Of a stretch of 64,000 nt of DNA, positions 1 through 10,932 are shown piece by piece. A program made the position numbers and the translations under genes. Positions within the stretch are counted from its first letter, which is position 1. Each line of letters begins with the position of its first letter. Origin of the DNA: an uncultured Gammaproteobacteria bacterium. GTDB taxonomy: Bacteria > Pseudomonadota > Gammaproteobacteria > HK1. The stretch covers positions 3,621,694 to 3,685,693 of the forward strand of contig OY282378.1 of assembly GCA_958295835.1 (NCBI GenBank), given 5' to 3'. Below the pieces are notes generated by a model. It was not told where the DNA came from, searched no databases, and was given only the letters and a program-made list of their open reading frames with translations.

Positions 1-1175
1 TCCCGCAGCCGGCCCCGCAGCCATTGGAAGATCCTCTCGAACTCTCCGCGGAACGTCTCCGGGGTCGCTCGATTTCGTCCTCTGGCGCTGTATTTTCGGT
101 GACTGCCGATCTCGGTCTTCTTGAACCGTTCGGGATCGTGTCCGAGCCAGATCAGGCGGGTCCGGTGATAGAGGTGATAGCTGTATGCGTTCGGATAGGG
201 AGGCGACGTCACCACCAGGTCGAACGGCATCGTCTCGGGCGCTTCCAGAATGTCGGCATCGAGCACTCGGCATGAAAACCGATCTTCGATGAGATCGCTC
301 ATTTCGCGCGCCGCCAGAGCTGCAGAGTCGAGGTGGCTCAGATACCGGCGCACCGTATCGCCCGGTTCGATGGCTTTCTCGCGCCGGACGTATCGAGTGT
401 CGGAGTCCTGTTTCGACACCGACACGATGATCGCGGCCAAGGTGACCGCGCAGAGCGTCCGCGGCGCTTCACCCGGTATGCGGTCGATCAGAGCCCGCAA
501 TTCCGCGAGCTCTTCGACCACGTGCGGCGCAAACCAGAACTCGCAGACCTTCGGCGTCGGCCGCCATTCCGAGGATCGGAACGGTTGCCCATCATGGAAC
601 AGATCGCCGGTGCGCGATTCCACTTTCTCCAGTATCCGTTCGCAGGCGTTTCGATGTGCCCCGAGCTCCTCGAATTCCGAATCCGCCAGCGGCGTCGTCT
701 TGGCCCGGCTGATCAGGGTAGCGAGCGGATTGGCGTCGATTCCGATCGCGTTGCGCTTGAGCTGGAGCGCCTCCAGCAACGTCGTGCCGCTGCCGCAGAA
801 GATATCGGCGATCGTTTCTCCGACCGACGACAATTCCTGAATCAGCGCGTTCGGGATCTGGGGAATGAATTTCGCAGGATAGGGGTGAAGGCTGTGCGTC
901 AGATAGCCGGTCTTGGCATATGCGAAATCCCATTCGATCTTCAGAAGCCGGGAGAGCGCGGCCTCATCGTCGCGCGGCGTCTCCGGAGCCGCGTCCGGCT
1001 CATCTCCTTTGGCGAAAGCCGCGATCGCGGCCGCTTCGCCAGCGGTGAAGACGCGCCAGCCGTGGCGGTTGCGGCCCGGCTCCGGGACATTGCGCTCCCG
1101 CAGCCAGCGCAGGAGCGTATCCCGATGCACGCCAGCCATGGCGGCGACCTGCGCGGTGGTGAATGACTGCTGCAT
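1..1175 (-). CDS. HTH-fused DNA methyltransferase (SPPY type), 3'-truncated by window edge
   Basis: The minus frame from ATG 1175 stays open to the left edge of the window, so only the first ~391 codons are present. Residues 1-45 form a helix-turn-helix (FTTAQVAAMAGVHRDTLLRW) of the excisionase/MerR-like kind. The catalytic part starts with TH-S-LHPYPAKFIPQIP (~93-108), has the AdoMet motif DIFCGSGTT at ~124-132 and the catalytic TSPPY at ~323-327, followed by YSYHLYHRTRLIW. These motifs define an amino-group (m4C or m6A) DNA methyltransferase; SPPY is commonest in m4C enzymes. No cognate endonuclease is visible on the right side. The N-terminal HTH suggests the enzyme may bind its own operator, because two inverted repeats sit directly upstream. 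The target sequence cannot be deduced. Confidence 0.85.
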   Translation of the reverse strand, partial: MQQSFTTAQVAAMAGVHRDTLLRWLRERNVPEPGRNRHGWRVFTAGEAAAIAAFAKGDEPDAAPETPRDDEAALSRLLKIEWDFAYAKTGYLTHSLHPYPAKFIPQIPNALIQELSSVGETIADIFCGSGTTLLEALQLKRNAIGIDANPLATLISRAKTTPLADSEFEELGAHRNACERILEKVESRTGDLFHDGQPFRSSEWRPTPKVCEFWFAPHVVEELAELRALIDRIPGEAPRTLCAVTLAAIIVSVSKQDSDTRYVRREKAIEPGDTVRRYLSHLDSAALAAREMSDLIEDRFSCRVLDADILEAPETMPFDLVVTSPPYPNAYSYHLYHRTRLIWLGHDPERFKKTEIGSHRKYSARGRNRATPETFRGEFERIFQWLRGRLR

Positions 1176-1180
1176 TCTGC

Positions 1181-1207
1181 CTATAGGTGCCTATAGTCCA
1201 GTGGACT
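1181..1207 (-). promoter_or_regulatory. Two adjacent inverted repeats upstream of the methyltransferase
   Basis: CTATAGG-TG-CCTATAG (1181-1196) is a perfect 7-bp inverted repeat, and AGTCCA-G-TGGACT (1195-1207) follows, overlapping it by two bases. They lie 5-32 bp upstream of the methyltransferase ATG. TATAGG could also serve as a -10 box. The position fits an autoregulatory operator for the HTH-bearing enzyme, as in controlled restriction-modification loci; this role is inferred. Confidence 0.4.
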
Positions 1208-1253
1208 GAAGCAGACTACAGGGCAAGGTCCGCTGTCAAGCTCTTGGTGGGAG

Positions 1254-2126
1254 AAGAGCCCGGAGGTTCGCGTGGTGCTGTCCGACGCGGAGCGCCACGA
1301 CCCGGCGAGCCTCGGCAACCTCTTCGTCGCGCTGCCCGACAGGGGCAGTATGCCGCTGCTGTCCGCGGTCGAGATCGCGCCCGGAAGGGGCTTCGACGTC
1401 CTGCGCCACCACAACGGGCGGCTGGCGGTGCGGGTCACCGCCGACGTGGACCCGGGCGCCAACAACAGCAACGCGGTGGTCGCGGACCTCGTGGCGGGGC
1501 CGCTGCCCGCGATCGTGGAGCGCCACGGCGTCGAATGGACGCTGAAGGGCCGGCAGAAAGAACAGAGCGAGACGCTGACCGACATGGCGTTGGGCGCGGT
1601 GCTCGCGCTTGCGCTGATCTACCTGGTGCTCGCCTTCGTCTTCGCCTCCTACGGCTGGCCGCTGGTGGTGATGTCGGTGATCCCGTTCGCGCTGATCGGG
1701 GCCATCCTGGGCCACTGGCTGCTGGGCATCGACCTCACCATCCTGTCGATGTTCGGGCTGTTCGGCCTGGCCGGCATCGTGGTCAACGATTCGATCATCC
1801 TGGTCGTCTTCTACAAGGAGTTGAAGCAGTCCGGGGCGCCATGGCGCGAGGCGATCGTGGAGGCGGCCTGCCTGCGGCTGCGGGCGGTGCTGCTGACCTC
1901 GCTGACCACCATCGAGGGTCTCACGCCGCTGATGTTCGAGACCTCGCTGCAGGCGCAGTTCCTGATCCCGATGGCGGTGTCGATCGCGTTCGGCCTGGGG
2001 GTGGCGACGTTCCTGGTGGTGGTGCTGCTGCTGCTGGTGCCGGTGCCGGTGCTGCTGTGCCTGCACGAGGCGGTGGCCACCCGGTGGGAGCGGCCCGCGG
2101 CGCGGGCCGTGGCGGGGACGGGCTGA
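1254..2126 (+). pseudogene. RND efflux pump, C-terminal remnant
   Basis: From about KSPEVRVVLSDAERHD (1254 onward) to the stop at 2126 the frame encodes only the last ~285 residues of an AcrB-type RND inner-membrane transporter, a family normally over 1000 residues long. Visible parts are the end of the periplasmic porter domain and the last membrane helices (ALALIYLVLAFVFASYGWPL, FGLFGLAGIVVNDSIILV, the LTSLTTIEGLTPL segment). Everything N-terminal is missing and no start with a ribosome site exists; the GTG at 1272 is simply the first start-like codon in frame. It abuts the methyltransferase promoter, so the break is probably a recombination junction. No membrane-fusion partner is nearby. 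Confidence 0.8.
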
Positions 2127-2205
2127 AGGCCGAAAGGATTGCCTACGGGGCTGGACAAGACTGCGGGTGTATGGTTCACTTCTTTCCCGCCCGGAAAGCA
2201 GATTC

Positions 2206-2217
2206 ATGATGTATCAT
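2206..2217. promoter_or_regulatory. ATGATgtATCAT palindrome (candidate metal-responsive operator)
   Basis: A perfect 5-bp inverted repeat with a 2-bp spacer in an AT-rich island (GATTCATGATGTATCATAAG). It resembles half-sites of Fur boxes (ATGAT/ATCAT) but with a 2-bp rather than 1-bp spacer. It lies 400 bp upstream of a TbpB-like lipoprotein, a class often iron-regulated. Assignment is speculative. Confidence 0.25.
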
Positions 2218-2235
2218 AAGAGAATAACTGATGAG

Positions 2236-2266
<31 letters not shown>

Positions 2267-2438
2267 CGAGAAATTCCGACCTCCATCGGATAGTCGTCAC
2301 CGCATGGGCTCACCGTGCTCCCCCGTTCGTACGTACTTTAGCCGCAGGCAGCCAGCCTCGACCGACGCTGGCGCGTGCGTGCTCCTTGCGCACCATTTCG
2401 AAGTCTCGACCCCTGATGGGCCGCCGGCTTCAGGCCAC

Positions 2439-4211
<1,773 letters not shown>

Positions 4212-4313
4212 CTCAAGTTTCGGGATTCAGAATGACGGAAAATCGCTTCATCACCTATATCACTCGAATTCGATCCGCATGGTGAACACATCCAACCGGA
4301 GGTTTCGTGCAAA

Positions 4314-6056
<1,743 letters not shown>

Positions 6057-6090
6057 CGCGAGGTCCAATCTCGCCGACCCCGAACGGGAG

Positions 6091-6122
6091 AAGGGCAGCC
6101 CTGCGGCTGCCCTTCTTTTTTT
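6091..6122 (+). terminator. Rho-independent terminator after lipoprotein 2
   Basis: AAGGGCAGCC-CTGC-GGCTGCCCTT is a perfect 10-bp stem with a 4-nt loop, followed by CTTTTTTT. It separates the lipoproteins from the Slam gene and would attenuate Slam relative to its substrates. Confidence 0.9.
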
Positions 6123-6145
6123 CGGTGCCGATGATCGTGACGACA

Positions 6146-7495
6146 ATGAAGTGGATCTGCACCCTCGCCGTCGCCGCTCTGCTCCATGCCCCGGCACTCG
6201 CCGCTTCCGATCGCTCCCACCTGTCCTCCGACCCCCGGGTCGTCGATGCCCGGGCGCTGGTTGAAAGCGGTCGTTTCTCCGAGGCGCTGACCGTCCTGCG
6301 ACCGCTCGCACCGGACCATCCGGACCGGACGGACGTCCTCTTCCTCCTCGGTCTGGCCGCCATCGAAGCCTCCCGGCAGGCCGACACCGGGGAAGCGGAA
6401 CGAACCGCCCTGCTCGACGAGGCCATCGCCGCGCTCCGCGCCATCCTGATCGACCGTCCGGGTCTCGTGCGCGTGCGCCTGGAGCTGGCGCGGGCGTTCT
6501 TTCTCAAGCGCGAGGACGACCTCTCGCATGAGCATTTCGAGCGCGTGCTGGCCGGCGGGCCGCCGCCGGCGATGGTTGCGAACATCCGCCGCTTCCTGGA
6601 AGAGATGCGGGCACGCCGACGCTGGAGCGGCTGGTTCGGCGCCACACTCGCTCCGGACAGCAACGTCAACGCGGCCTCGGACTCGGACGTCATCCATATC
6701 GGCGGCTTGCCGTTCCGCCGCGGCGCGGACGCGGGCGCCCGCTCGGGGGTAGGGGCCATCCTGTGGGGCGGTGGTGAATACCAGCATCCGCTCGGCCGGC
6801 GGCTGCGGCTGCGCGCGGGTGCGGACCTCGCCCGCCGGGAATACGCCGGAAAAGATTTCGACCAGACCTTTCTGTCCGGGCACGTCGGACCCCGCTGGCT
6901 GGTGGGCCGGGGCACCGAGGCGAGCCTGCTCGCCAGCGCCCGGCGCCGCTGGACCGCCGGCAAGCCGGAGAGCCACAGCCTCGGCGCCCGCTTCGAGAGC
7001 GAACACCGGTTCTCCCGGCGGCTGACGGCGAGCCTGCGGGCCGCCTGGCACCAGCACAGATACCGGCAAGACGAATCCCTGGACGGGCCACAGGCCACTC
7101 TCGCTCTGAGTACGGCCTGGCTCCTGACCTCGACCGTGCGAACCGATCTGACGATCGGTCATGAGCGCGAACGTCCGGAATCGGTGTTCCAGCGCAATGC
7201 CACCCGCTGGGCACGGATGGGCCTGTCGGTGGCGTTGCCGCTGGGTTTCTCCCTGCACGGCAGTACCGAATTGCGCCGGACCGACTTCAAGGGCGACTGG
7301 TCCCCGTTCACGTCCGCCGGCGCATCCCGGGCAGATCGGACCCGGATCCTGCGCGTCTCGATTTTCAACCGGGCCTTTACTCTGCGCGGATTCAGCCCGC
7401 AGCTCGTGCTGGTGAACGAAGCGCGCGAATCCAATGCACAGTTGCACGACTACAGACGCAATCGTGCCGAATTGCGATTCGTGCGGCAGTTCTAG
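6146..7495 (+). CDS. Slam-family outer-membrane lipoprotein translocator (TPR + DUF560 barrel)
   Basis: 449 residues from ATG 6146; an in-frame ATG at 6131 would add five residues and neither has a clear ribosome site. Residues 1-20 are a Sec signal peptide (MKWICTLAVAALL, cut after LAA). Residues ~30-155 are helical TPR-like repeats (ALVESGRFSEALTVLRPL, LLDEAIAALRAIL, LELARAFFL). From ~163 to the end, alternating strands form a DUF560-type barrel beginning GATLAPDSNVN and closing with the family-typical YRRNRAELRFVRQF ending in a terminal Phe. Slam proteins move TbpB-like lipoproteins across the outer membrane; two such proteins are encoded immediately upstream. A terminator at 6091 lies in front of the gene. 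Confidence 0.85.
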   Translation: MKWICTLAVAALLHAPALAASDRSHLSSDPRVVDARALVESGRFSEALTVLRPLAPDHPDRTDVLFLLGLAAIEASRQADTGEAERTALLDEAIAALRAILIDRPGLVRVRLELARAFFLKREDDLSHEHFERVLAGGPPPAMVANIRRFLEEMRARRRWSGWFGATLAPDSNVNAASDSDVIHIGGLPFRRGADAGARSGVGAILWGGGEYQHPLGRRLRLRAGADLARREYAGKDFDQTFLSGHVGPRWLVGRGTEASLLASARRRWTAGKPESHSLGARFESEHRFSRRLTASLRAAWHQHRYRQDESLDGPQATLALSTAWLLTSTVRTDLTIGHERERPESVFQRNATRWARMGLSVALPLGFSLHGSTELRRTDFKGDWSPFTSAGASRADRTRILRVSIFNRAFTLRGFSPQLVLVNEARESNAQLHDYRRNRAELRFVRQF

Positions 7496-7584
7496 CCGCG
7501 AACCTCGTCGTCGACGCTTCGGGGCGGTGAAGTCCCCGAGTCCCATCCGAACAGGCCCTTCACGCGCGCGGCGTCGAATGAGGC

Positions 7585-7638
7585 ACGCTCGTCCGTCATT
7601 CCGACCACGCGAGCCAGTATCTGTCGCTGCGCTACAGG
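7585..7638 (+). mobile_element. IS3-family transposase fragment
   Basis: Eighteen codons read TLVRHSDHASQYLSLRYR, the HSDxGxQY-containing stretch of the integrase core of IS3-family OrfB proteins. Nothing before or after continues the transposase, so this is a scar of an old insertion. Confidence 0.65.
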
Positions 7639-7660
7639 CTCACTTCTCGTTGGAGTCACA

Positions 7661-7690
7661 CCCTCCCTTCAGACTCATCTCTCGTTGGAC
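7661..7690 (+). repeat. Dispersed 30-bp repeat, copy A
   Basis: CCCTCCCTTCAG followed by ACTCATCTCTCGTTGGAC matches the minus strand of 28766-28795 at 29 of 30 positions. The partial motif CTCRTTCTCGTTGGA occurs again just upstream (7640-7655). Both long copies lie at gene-remnant junctions, which suggests the end of a small mobile element. Confidence 0.8.
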
Positions 7691-7796
7691 AAGATTTGGA
7701 CTTGCCGCTGCCGGGACGAATCCGACAAACTTTCATGCCCCGTGCCGTTGGAGGTGGGACGGCAGGGTTGGGGTACGAGAGACGAGGTTTGCACCC

Positions 7797-8447
7797 ATGA
7801 TATGGATCAGCGGGAAAACCAGCCGCCGTCACTGGCTCGCGAGCGCCCTTGCCGCGGGTTCGAGCCTCGCGGCCCCGCGGGCGCCGGCGGCGGAGCTTCC
7901 CGCTACTCCGTCCCAGACCCGAGGCCCCTTCTATCCGCACGATCCCCCGTTGGAAGCCGACGCCGATCTGGTGCGGGTCGGTGGGCGCGACACCCTCGCC
8001 CAGGGGGTGATCACCCACCTGAGCGGAGTGGTGCGGGACTCCCGCGGCAGGTCGGTGCCCGACGCGCAGGTCGAGATCTGGCAGTGCGACGCGAACGGGC
8101 GCTACCACCACCCGTGGGACCGGCGCAACGTGCCTCTCGACGAGAACTTCCAGGGCTACGGCCGGACCCGCACCGGCGCCGCCGGCCGCTACCGGTTCCG
8201 CACCATTCGGCCGGTGGCCTATCCGGGCCGGGCGCCCCATATCCATTTCGCGATCAAGGGCCGCGGCTTCGAGCCCCTGATCACCCAGATGTACGTGCGG
8301 GGCGCTCCCGAGAACGCTTACGACGGCCTCCTCAGCCGGATCGGGAACCCTGCCCGCCGGGCGAGCCTGGTCATTCCTTTCGAGCCGCACCCCGAGCTTG
8401 CCGGAGAGCAGGCCGCGCGCTTCGACATCGTCCTGGGTCTGGGTTGA
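7797..8447 (+). CDS. Tat-exported intradiol ring-cleavage dioxygenase-like protein
   Basis: 216 residues from ATG 7797. The N-terminus carries a twin-arginine motif (TSRRHWLAS) and an Ala-rich h-region ending near APAAE, so the folded Fe(III) protein is probably exported by Tat. The body matches the protocatechuate 3,4-dioxygenase/catechol dioxygenase fold: TRGPFYP near 41-47, WQCDANGRYHH with the first Tyr ligand, RFRTIRPVAYPG with the second Tyr, and APHIHF with the two His ligands. Cytoplasmic members cleave catechols between the hydroxyls; exported single-subunit members are less well characterised and their substrate cannot be read here. Upstream lies an IS scar; no aromatic-degradation operon is present. 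Confidence 0.85.
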   Translation: MIWISGKTSRRHWLASALAAGSSLAAPRAPAAELPATPSQTRGPFYPHDPPLEADADLVRVGGRDTLAQGVITHLSGVVRDSRGRSVPDAQVEIWQCDANGRYHHPWDRRNVPLDENFQGYGRTRTGAAGRYRFRTIRPVAYPGRAPHIHFAIKGRGFEPLITQMYVRGAPENAYDGLLSRIGNPARRASLVIPFEPHPELAGEQAARFDIVLGLG

Positions 8448-8826
8448 CCCACCCTCGTCCCGTCAGCCTGCGTCCGATCCGGCGCGCTCGCTGGACGTCT
8501 CGTCACCCACCATCAAGCGGTACCTCGACATACTCGACGGCACTTTCATGATCCGCACGCTCCAGCCCTGGTACGCGAACCTCCGCAAACGTCAGGTCGA
8601 GTCGCCGAAGATCTACTTCCGGGATGCCGCTCCAGCCGCTCGCCGAGCCCGCTCGCGTCGGGCGGCTCGTGCAGGATGGCGCCGTCCCGTTGGTCCTCCA
8701 CGAACACGCGGTCGGACGGGAGCCCGAATCGTCCGTCCGTGGAAACGCACCGCCCGATCCGCCGGTGCCGTTCATGGCACACTCCGGTGCGCCGCGCCGC
8801 GCGGCGACGATCGGGAGCGAGACGCG
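8448..8826. other. Spacer with AAA/DUF4143 remnant
   Basis: About 380 bp without an intact gene. It contains the ATPase fragment at 8482-8628; the rest (8629-8826) shows no recognisable coding sequence. Confidence 0.55.
8482..8628 (+). pseudogene. AAA ATPase (DUF4143) fragment
   Basis: The frame reads ARSLDVSSPTIKRYLDIL, then LDGTFMIRTLQPWYANL and KRQVESPKIYFRD, the middle of the DUF4143 domain found C-terminal in archaeal/bacterial AAA_14 ATPases of about 400 residues. Neither the Walker-containing N-terminus nor the C-terminus is present, so it is a roughly 50-codon relic. Confidence 0.7.
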
Positions 8827-9219
8827 ATGGCCTACTACCTGCTTCGCGCGAAGTACGCCCAGGATTCGATGAACGCACTGGTCCAGCGTCCGGAGGACAG
8901 GATGCTCACCACCACCAGGCTGCTCAAGGAGGTCGGCGGGCGCCTGCACTACTACTTCTTCTGCTTCGGCGAGTACGACATCGTGCTGCTGTTCGAGCTG
9001 CCGGACAACGTGGGCGCCGCCTCGCTCGCGATGACCCTGAGTGCCGCGGGGACCGTCACCGCGACCGAGACCATTCCACTGCTCACGATGGAGGAAGCGA
9101 TCGCTGCGATGAACCAGGCGCGCGAAGCGAGCGGGATCTACGTTCCTCCGGGTCGGGGATCGGAGGGCCGGGGAGGGCGCGGCAAGGCGAAGGTCAGGAT
9201 GGCGGATCCGTCGCGGTGA
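8827..9219 (+). CDS. GYD-domain protein
   Basis: 130 residues from ATG 8827. Residues 1-100 match the GYD family (PF08734): MAYYLLRAKY, a central FGEYDIVLLFELPDN segment and an alternating beta-alpha pattern of a ferredoxin-like dimeric barrel. The C-terminal 30 residues are Gly/Arg-rich and probably disordered. Family function is unknown; related folds bind small molecules or act as dimeric barrels. The gene stands alone between remnants. Confidence 0.75.
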   Translation: MAYYLLRAKYAQDSMNALVQRPEDRMLTTTRLLKEVGGRLHYYFFCFGEYDIVLLFELPDNVGAASLAMTLSAAGTVTATETIPLLTMEEAIAAMNQAREASGIYVPPGRGSEGRGGRGKAKVRMADPSR

Positions 9220-9503
9220 CCGGCGCCCTCCGCTTCTGCCCGGCCCGGCCCGAGCAGCGGCCGATGTTCGAGAGGATCACGACCGGCGCCATTCCGAAGA
9301 CCAGGGCCGCACGCGCCTCGGGTCGGGCCGGCGGGCGCTGACCCGGTCGCGGGGACGGCCATGATCGGGCGTCGTGGCCGAGTCCGAGCGGCGCAAGGGA
9401 CGATCGAGCGGAAATGCCGCGGGGGCGGCCATGAACGGGCGCCGTGGTCGAGGGCAGGCGGCTCGATCCGGCCGGCCGCATCGAGTCCGCCGCGGAGACG
9501 ACC

Positions 9504-10835
9504 GTGATCGGGCCGCACTACGGAGAATGGTGGAACGAGCGCCCGGCGCGCTCCCGGGCCCGGCTGGCCATCGTGCTCGTTCCCCTGGTGCTGGTGTCGG
9601 CTTGGGGGATCCATGCCGGGCTCTCCGGCTCGCGCCTCACCTCCGATCTCCTGCAAGCGACCCGGCGCGGCGACACCGGCACGGTGCGCGCCCTTCTCGC
9701 CCAAGGCGGTTCGGCGTCGGCGCAGCATGCCGACGGCACCGCCTTGCTGCACTGGGCGCAGGAGTACGGGCACCGCGACCTCGCGATGCTTCTCGTGAAC
9801 GAGGGCGCGGACGTCAACGCGGCCGATCGCGAAGAGATCACCTCGCTGCATCGGGCCGCGGGCGAGGGCGATGCGGAAATGGTTTCGCAGCTTCTCCGCA
9901 AGGGGGCCGATCCGGGGGCCGTGAGCCGGCGCCACGGCGCCCCGCTGCACTGGGCCGCGCGGGCCGGAAGCACCGGCGCCACGCGCGCGCTGCTGGATGC
10001 GGGTGCGCCGGTCGACCCGCCCGACGATCTGTTGCGAACGCCGCTGTACGTGGCGGTGCTGCACGCGCATCGGGAGGTCGCGGAGCTCCTGCGCGCCCGC
10101 GGCGCGAACCCCGACGCGAGGCTTGCGCGAGGCCGGACGTTGCTGCACTGGGCCGCGGCGACGCGCCGGCGCGACGTCGCCGTCCGGATGGTCTCGCTCG
10201 GGGCGGACGTCGGCGCCACCGACGGCAAGGGCAATACCGCGCTGCACCACACGGCGCTGCGAGGCGACACCGGGCTCGCCGAGTTCCTCATCGAGCACGG
10301 GGCGGCGGTCGATGCGCCGACCCCGGAGCTGTTCGTCACCCCGCTGCACTACGCGGCGCGCGAGGGCCACGTCGAGACCGCGCGGCTGCTGCTCGCCAAC
10401 GGCGCGGACCCCGATGCCCGCAGCCGGTTCTACGGAACGCCGTTGCACTGGGCGGCGGACCGCGGGCAGCGCGAGACGGTGGGGCTGCTGATCGCGCACG
10501 GCGCCCTTGCCGGGACGCTCGACGACCATCGCCTGACCCCGCTGGAGCGTGCGCGGCGGCACGGACACGCCGAGACCGCGGCCCTCCTCGCAGCAATCAC
10601 TCCCGCTGTCCATCGGGGGGAACCGGCGGCCGGTCGGCTCCGGGGACAAGCGCCGCCGGCTCCGCCAGAGAACGCCGGCTGCGTGCTGCCGAGCCACATG
10701 CACCGGGCGAGCCGGGCCTTTCTCGACGACTACCTCGAAGGCGATCTCCCGGTCGCCGAGTTCCGCCGGCTGTTCTCGCTGCCCAACTCCGACTACCTGG
10801 GGCTGGGAAGCTGCCTCGTCGCGCTGTACGAGTAG
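9504..10835 (+). CDS. Membrane-anchored ankyrin-repeat protein
   Basis: 443 residues if started at GTG 9504, which has GGAG six bases upstream; an in-frame GTG at 9444 is the alternative. One membrane helix lies at ~21-40 (LAIVLVPLVLVSAWGIHAG). Residues ~45-360 hold about ten ankyrin repeats with the usual TALLHWA, G-ADVNA, TPLHYAAREGHVE consensus pieces. A Pro-rich linker and a short helical tail (YLEGDLPVAEFRRLF) follow. Repeats face the periplasm or cytoplasm depending on topology, which is not decidable. Probably a protein-interaction scaffold; partner unknown. Confidence 0.8.
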   Translation: MIGPHYGEWWNERPARSRARLAIVLVPLVLVSAWGIHAGLSGSRLTSDLLQATRRGDTGTVRALLAQGGSASAQHADGTALLHWAQEYGHRDLAMLLVNEGADVNAADREEITSLHRAAGEGDAEMVSQLLRKGADPGAVSRRHGAPLHWAARAGSTGATRALLDAGAPVDPPDDLLRTPLYVAVLHAHREVAELLRARGANPDARLARGRTLLHWAAATRRRDVAVRMVSLGADVGATDGKGNTALHHTALRGDTGLAEFLIEHGAAVDAPTPELFVTPLHYAAREGHVETARLLLANGADPDARSRFYGTPLHWAADRGQRETVGLLIAHGALAGTLDDHRLTPLERARRHGHAETAALLAAITPAVHRGEPAAGRLRGQAPPAPPENAGCVLPSHMHRASRAFLDDYLEGDLPVAEFRRLFSLPNSDYLGLGSCLVALYE

Positions 10836-10932
10836 CGCGCGCCGGCGGGCTGATCGGCCAGGTCCGGGCCGGGCGTCGCGGGCTTCACCCGACGGATTTC
10901 CGCGATAGAGCCCGATCCCCGCTTCCACGGGC

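Larger units (their letters stand above)
7496..7796. other. Spacer with IS remnants
   Basis: About 300 bp holding an 18-codon IS3-type transposase scrap (7585-7638) and a 30-bp dispersed repeat (7661-7690). Nothing else recognised. Confidence 0.6.

Noticed and set aside
9350-9450. Repeated CGGCCATGAWCGGGCG motif before the ankyrin gene
   Set aside because: Two imperfect copies about 70 bp apart in GC-rich spacer; too weak to call a regulatory element.
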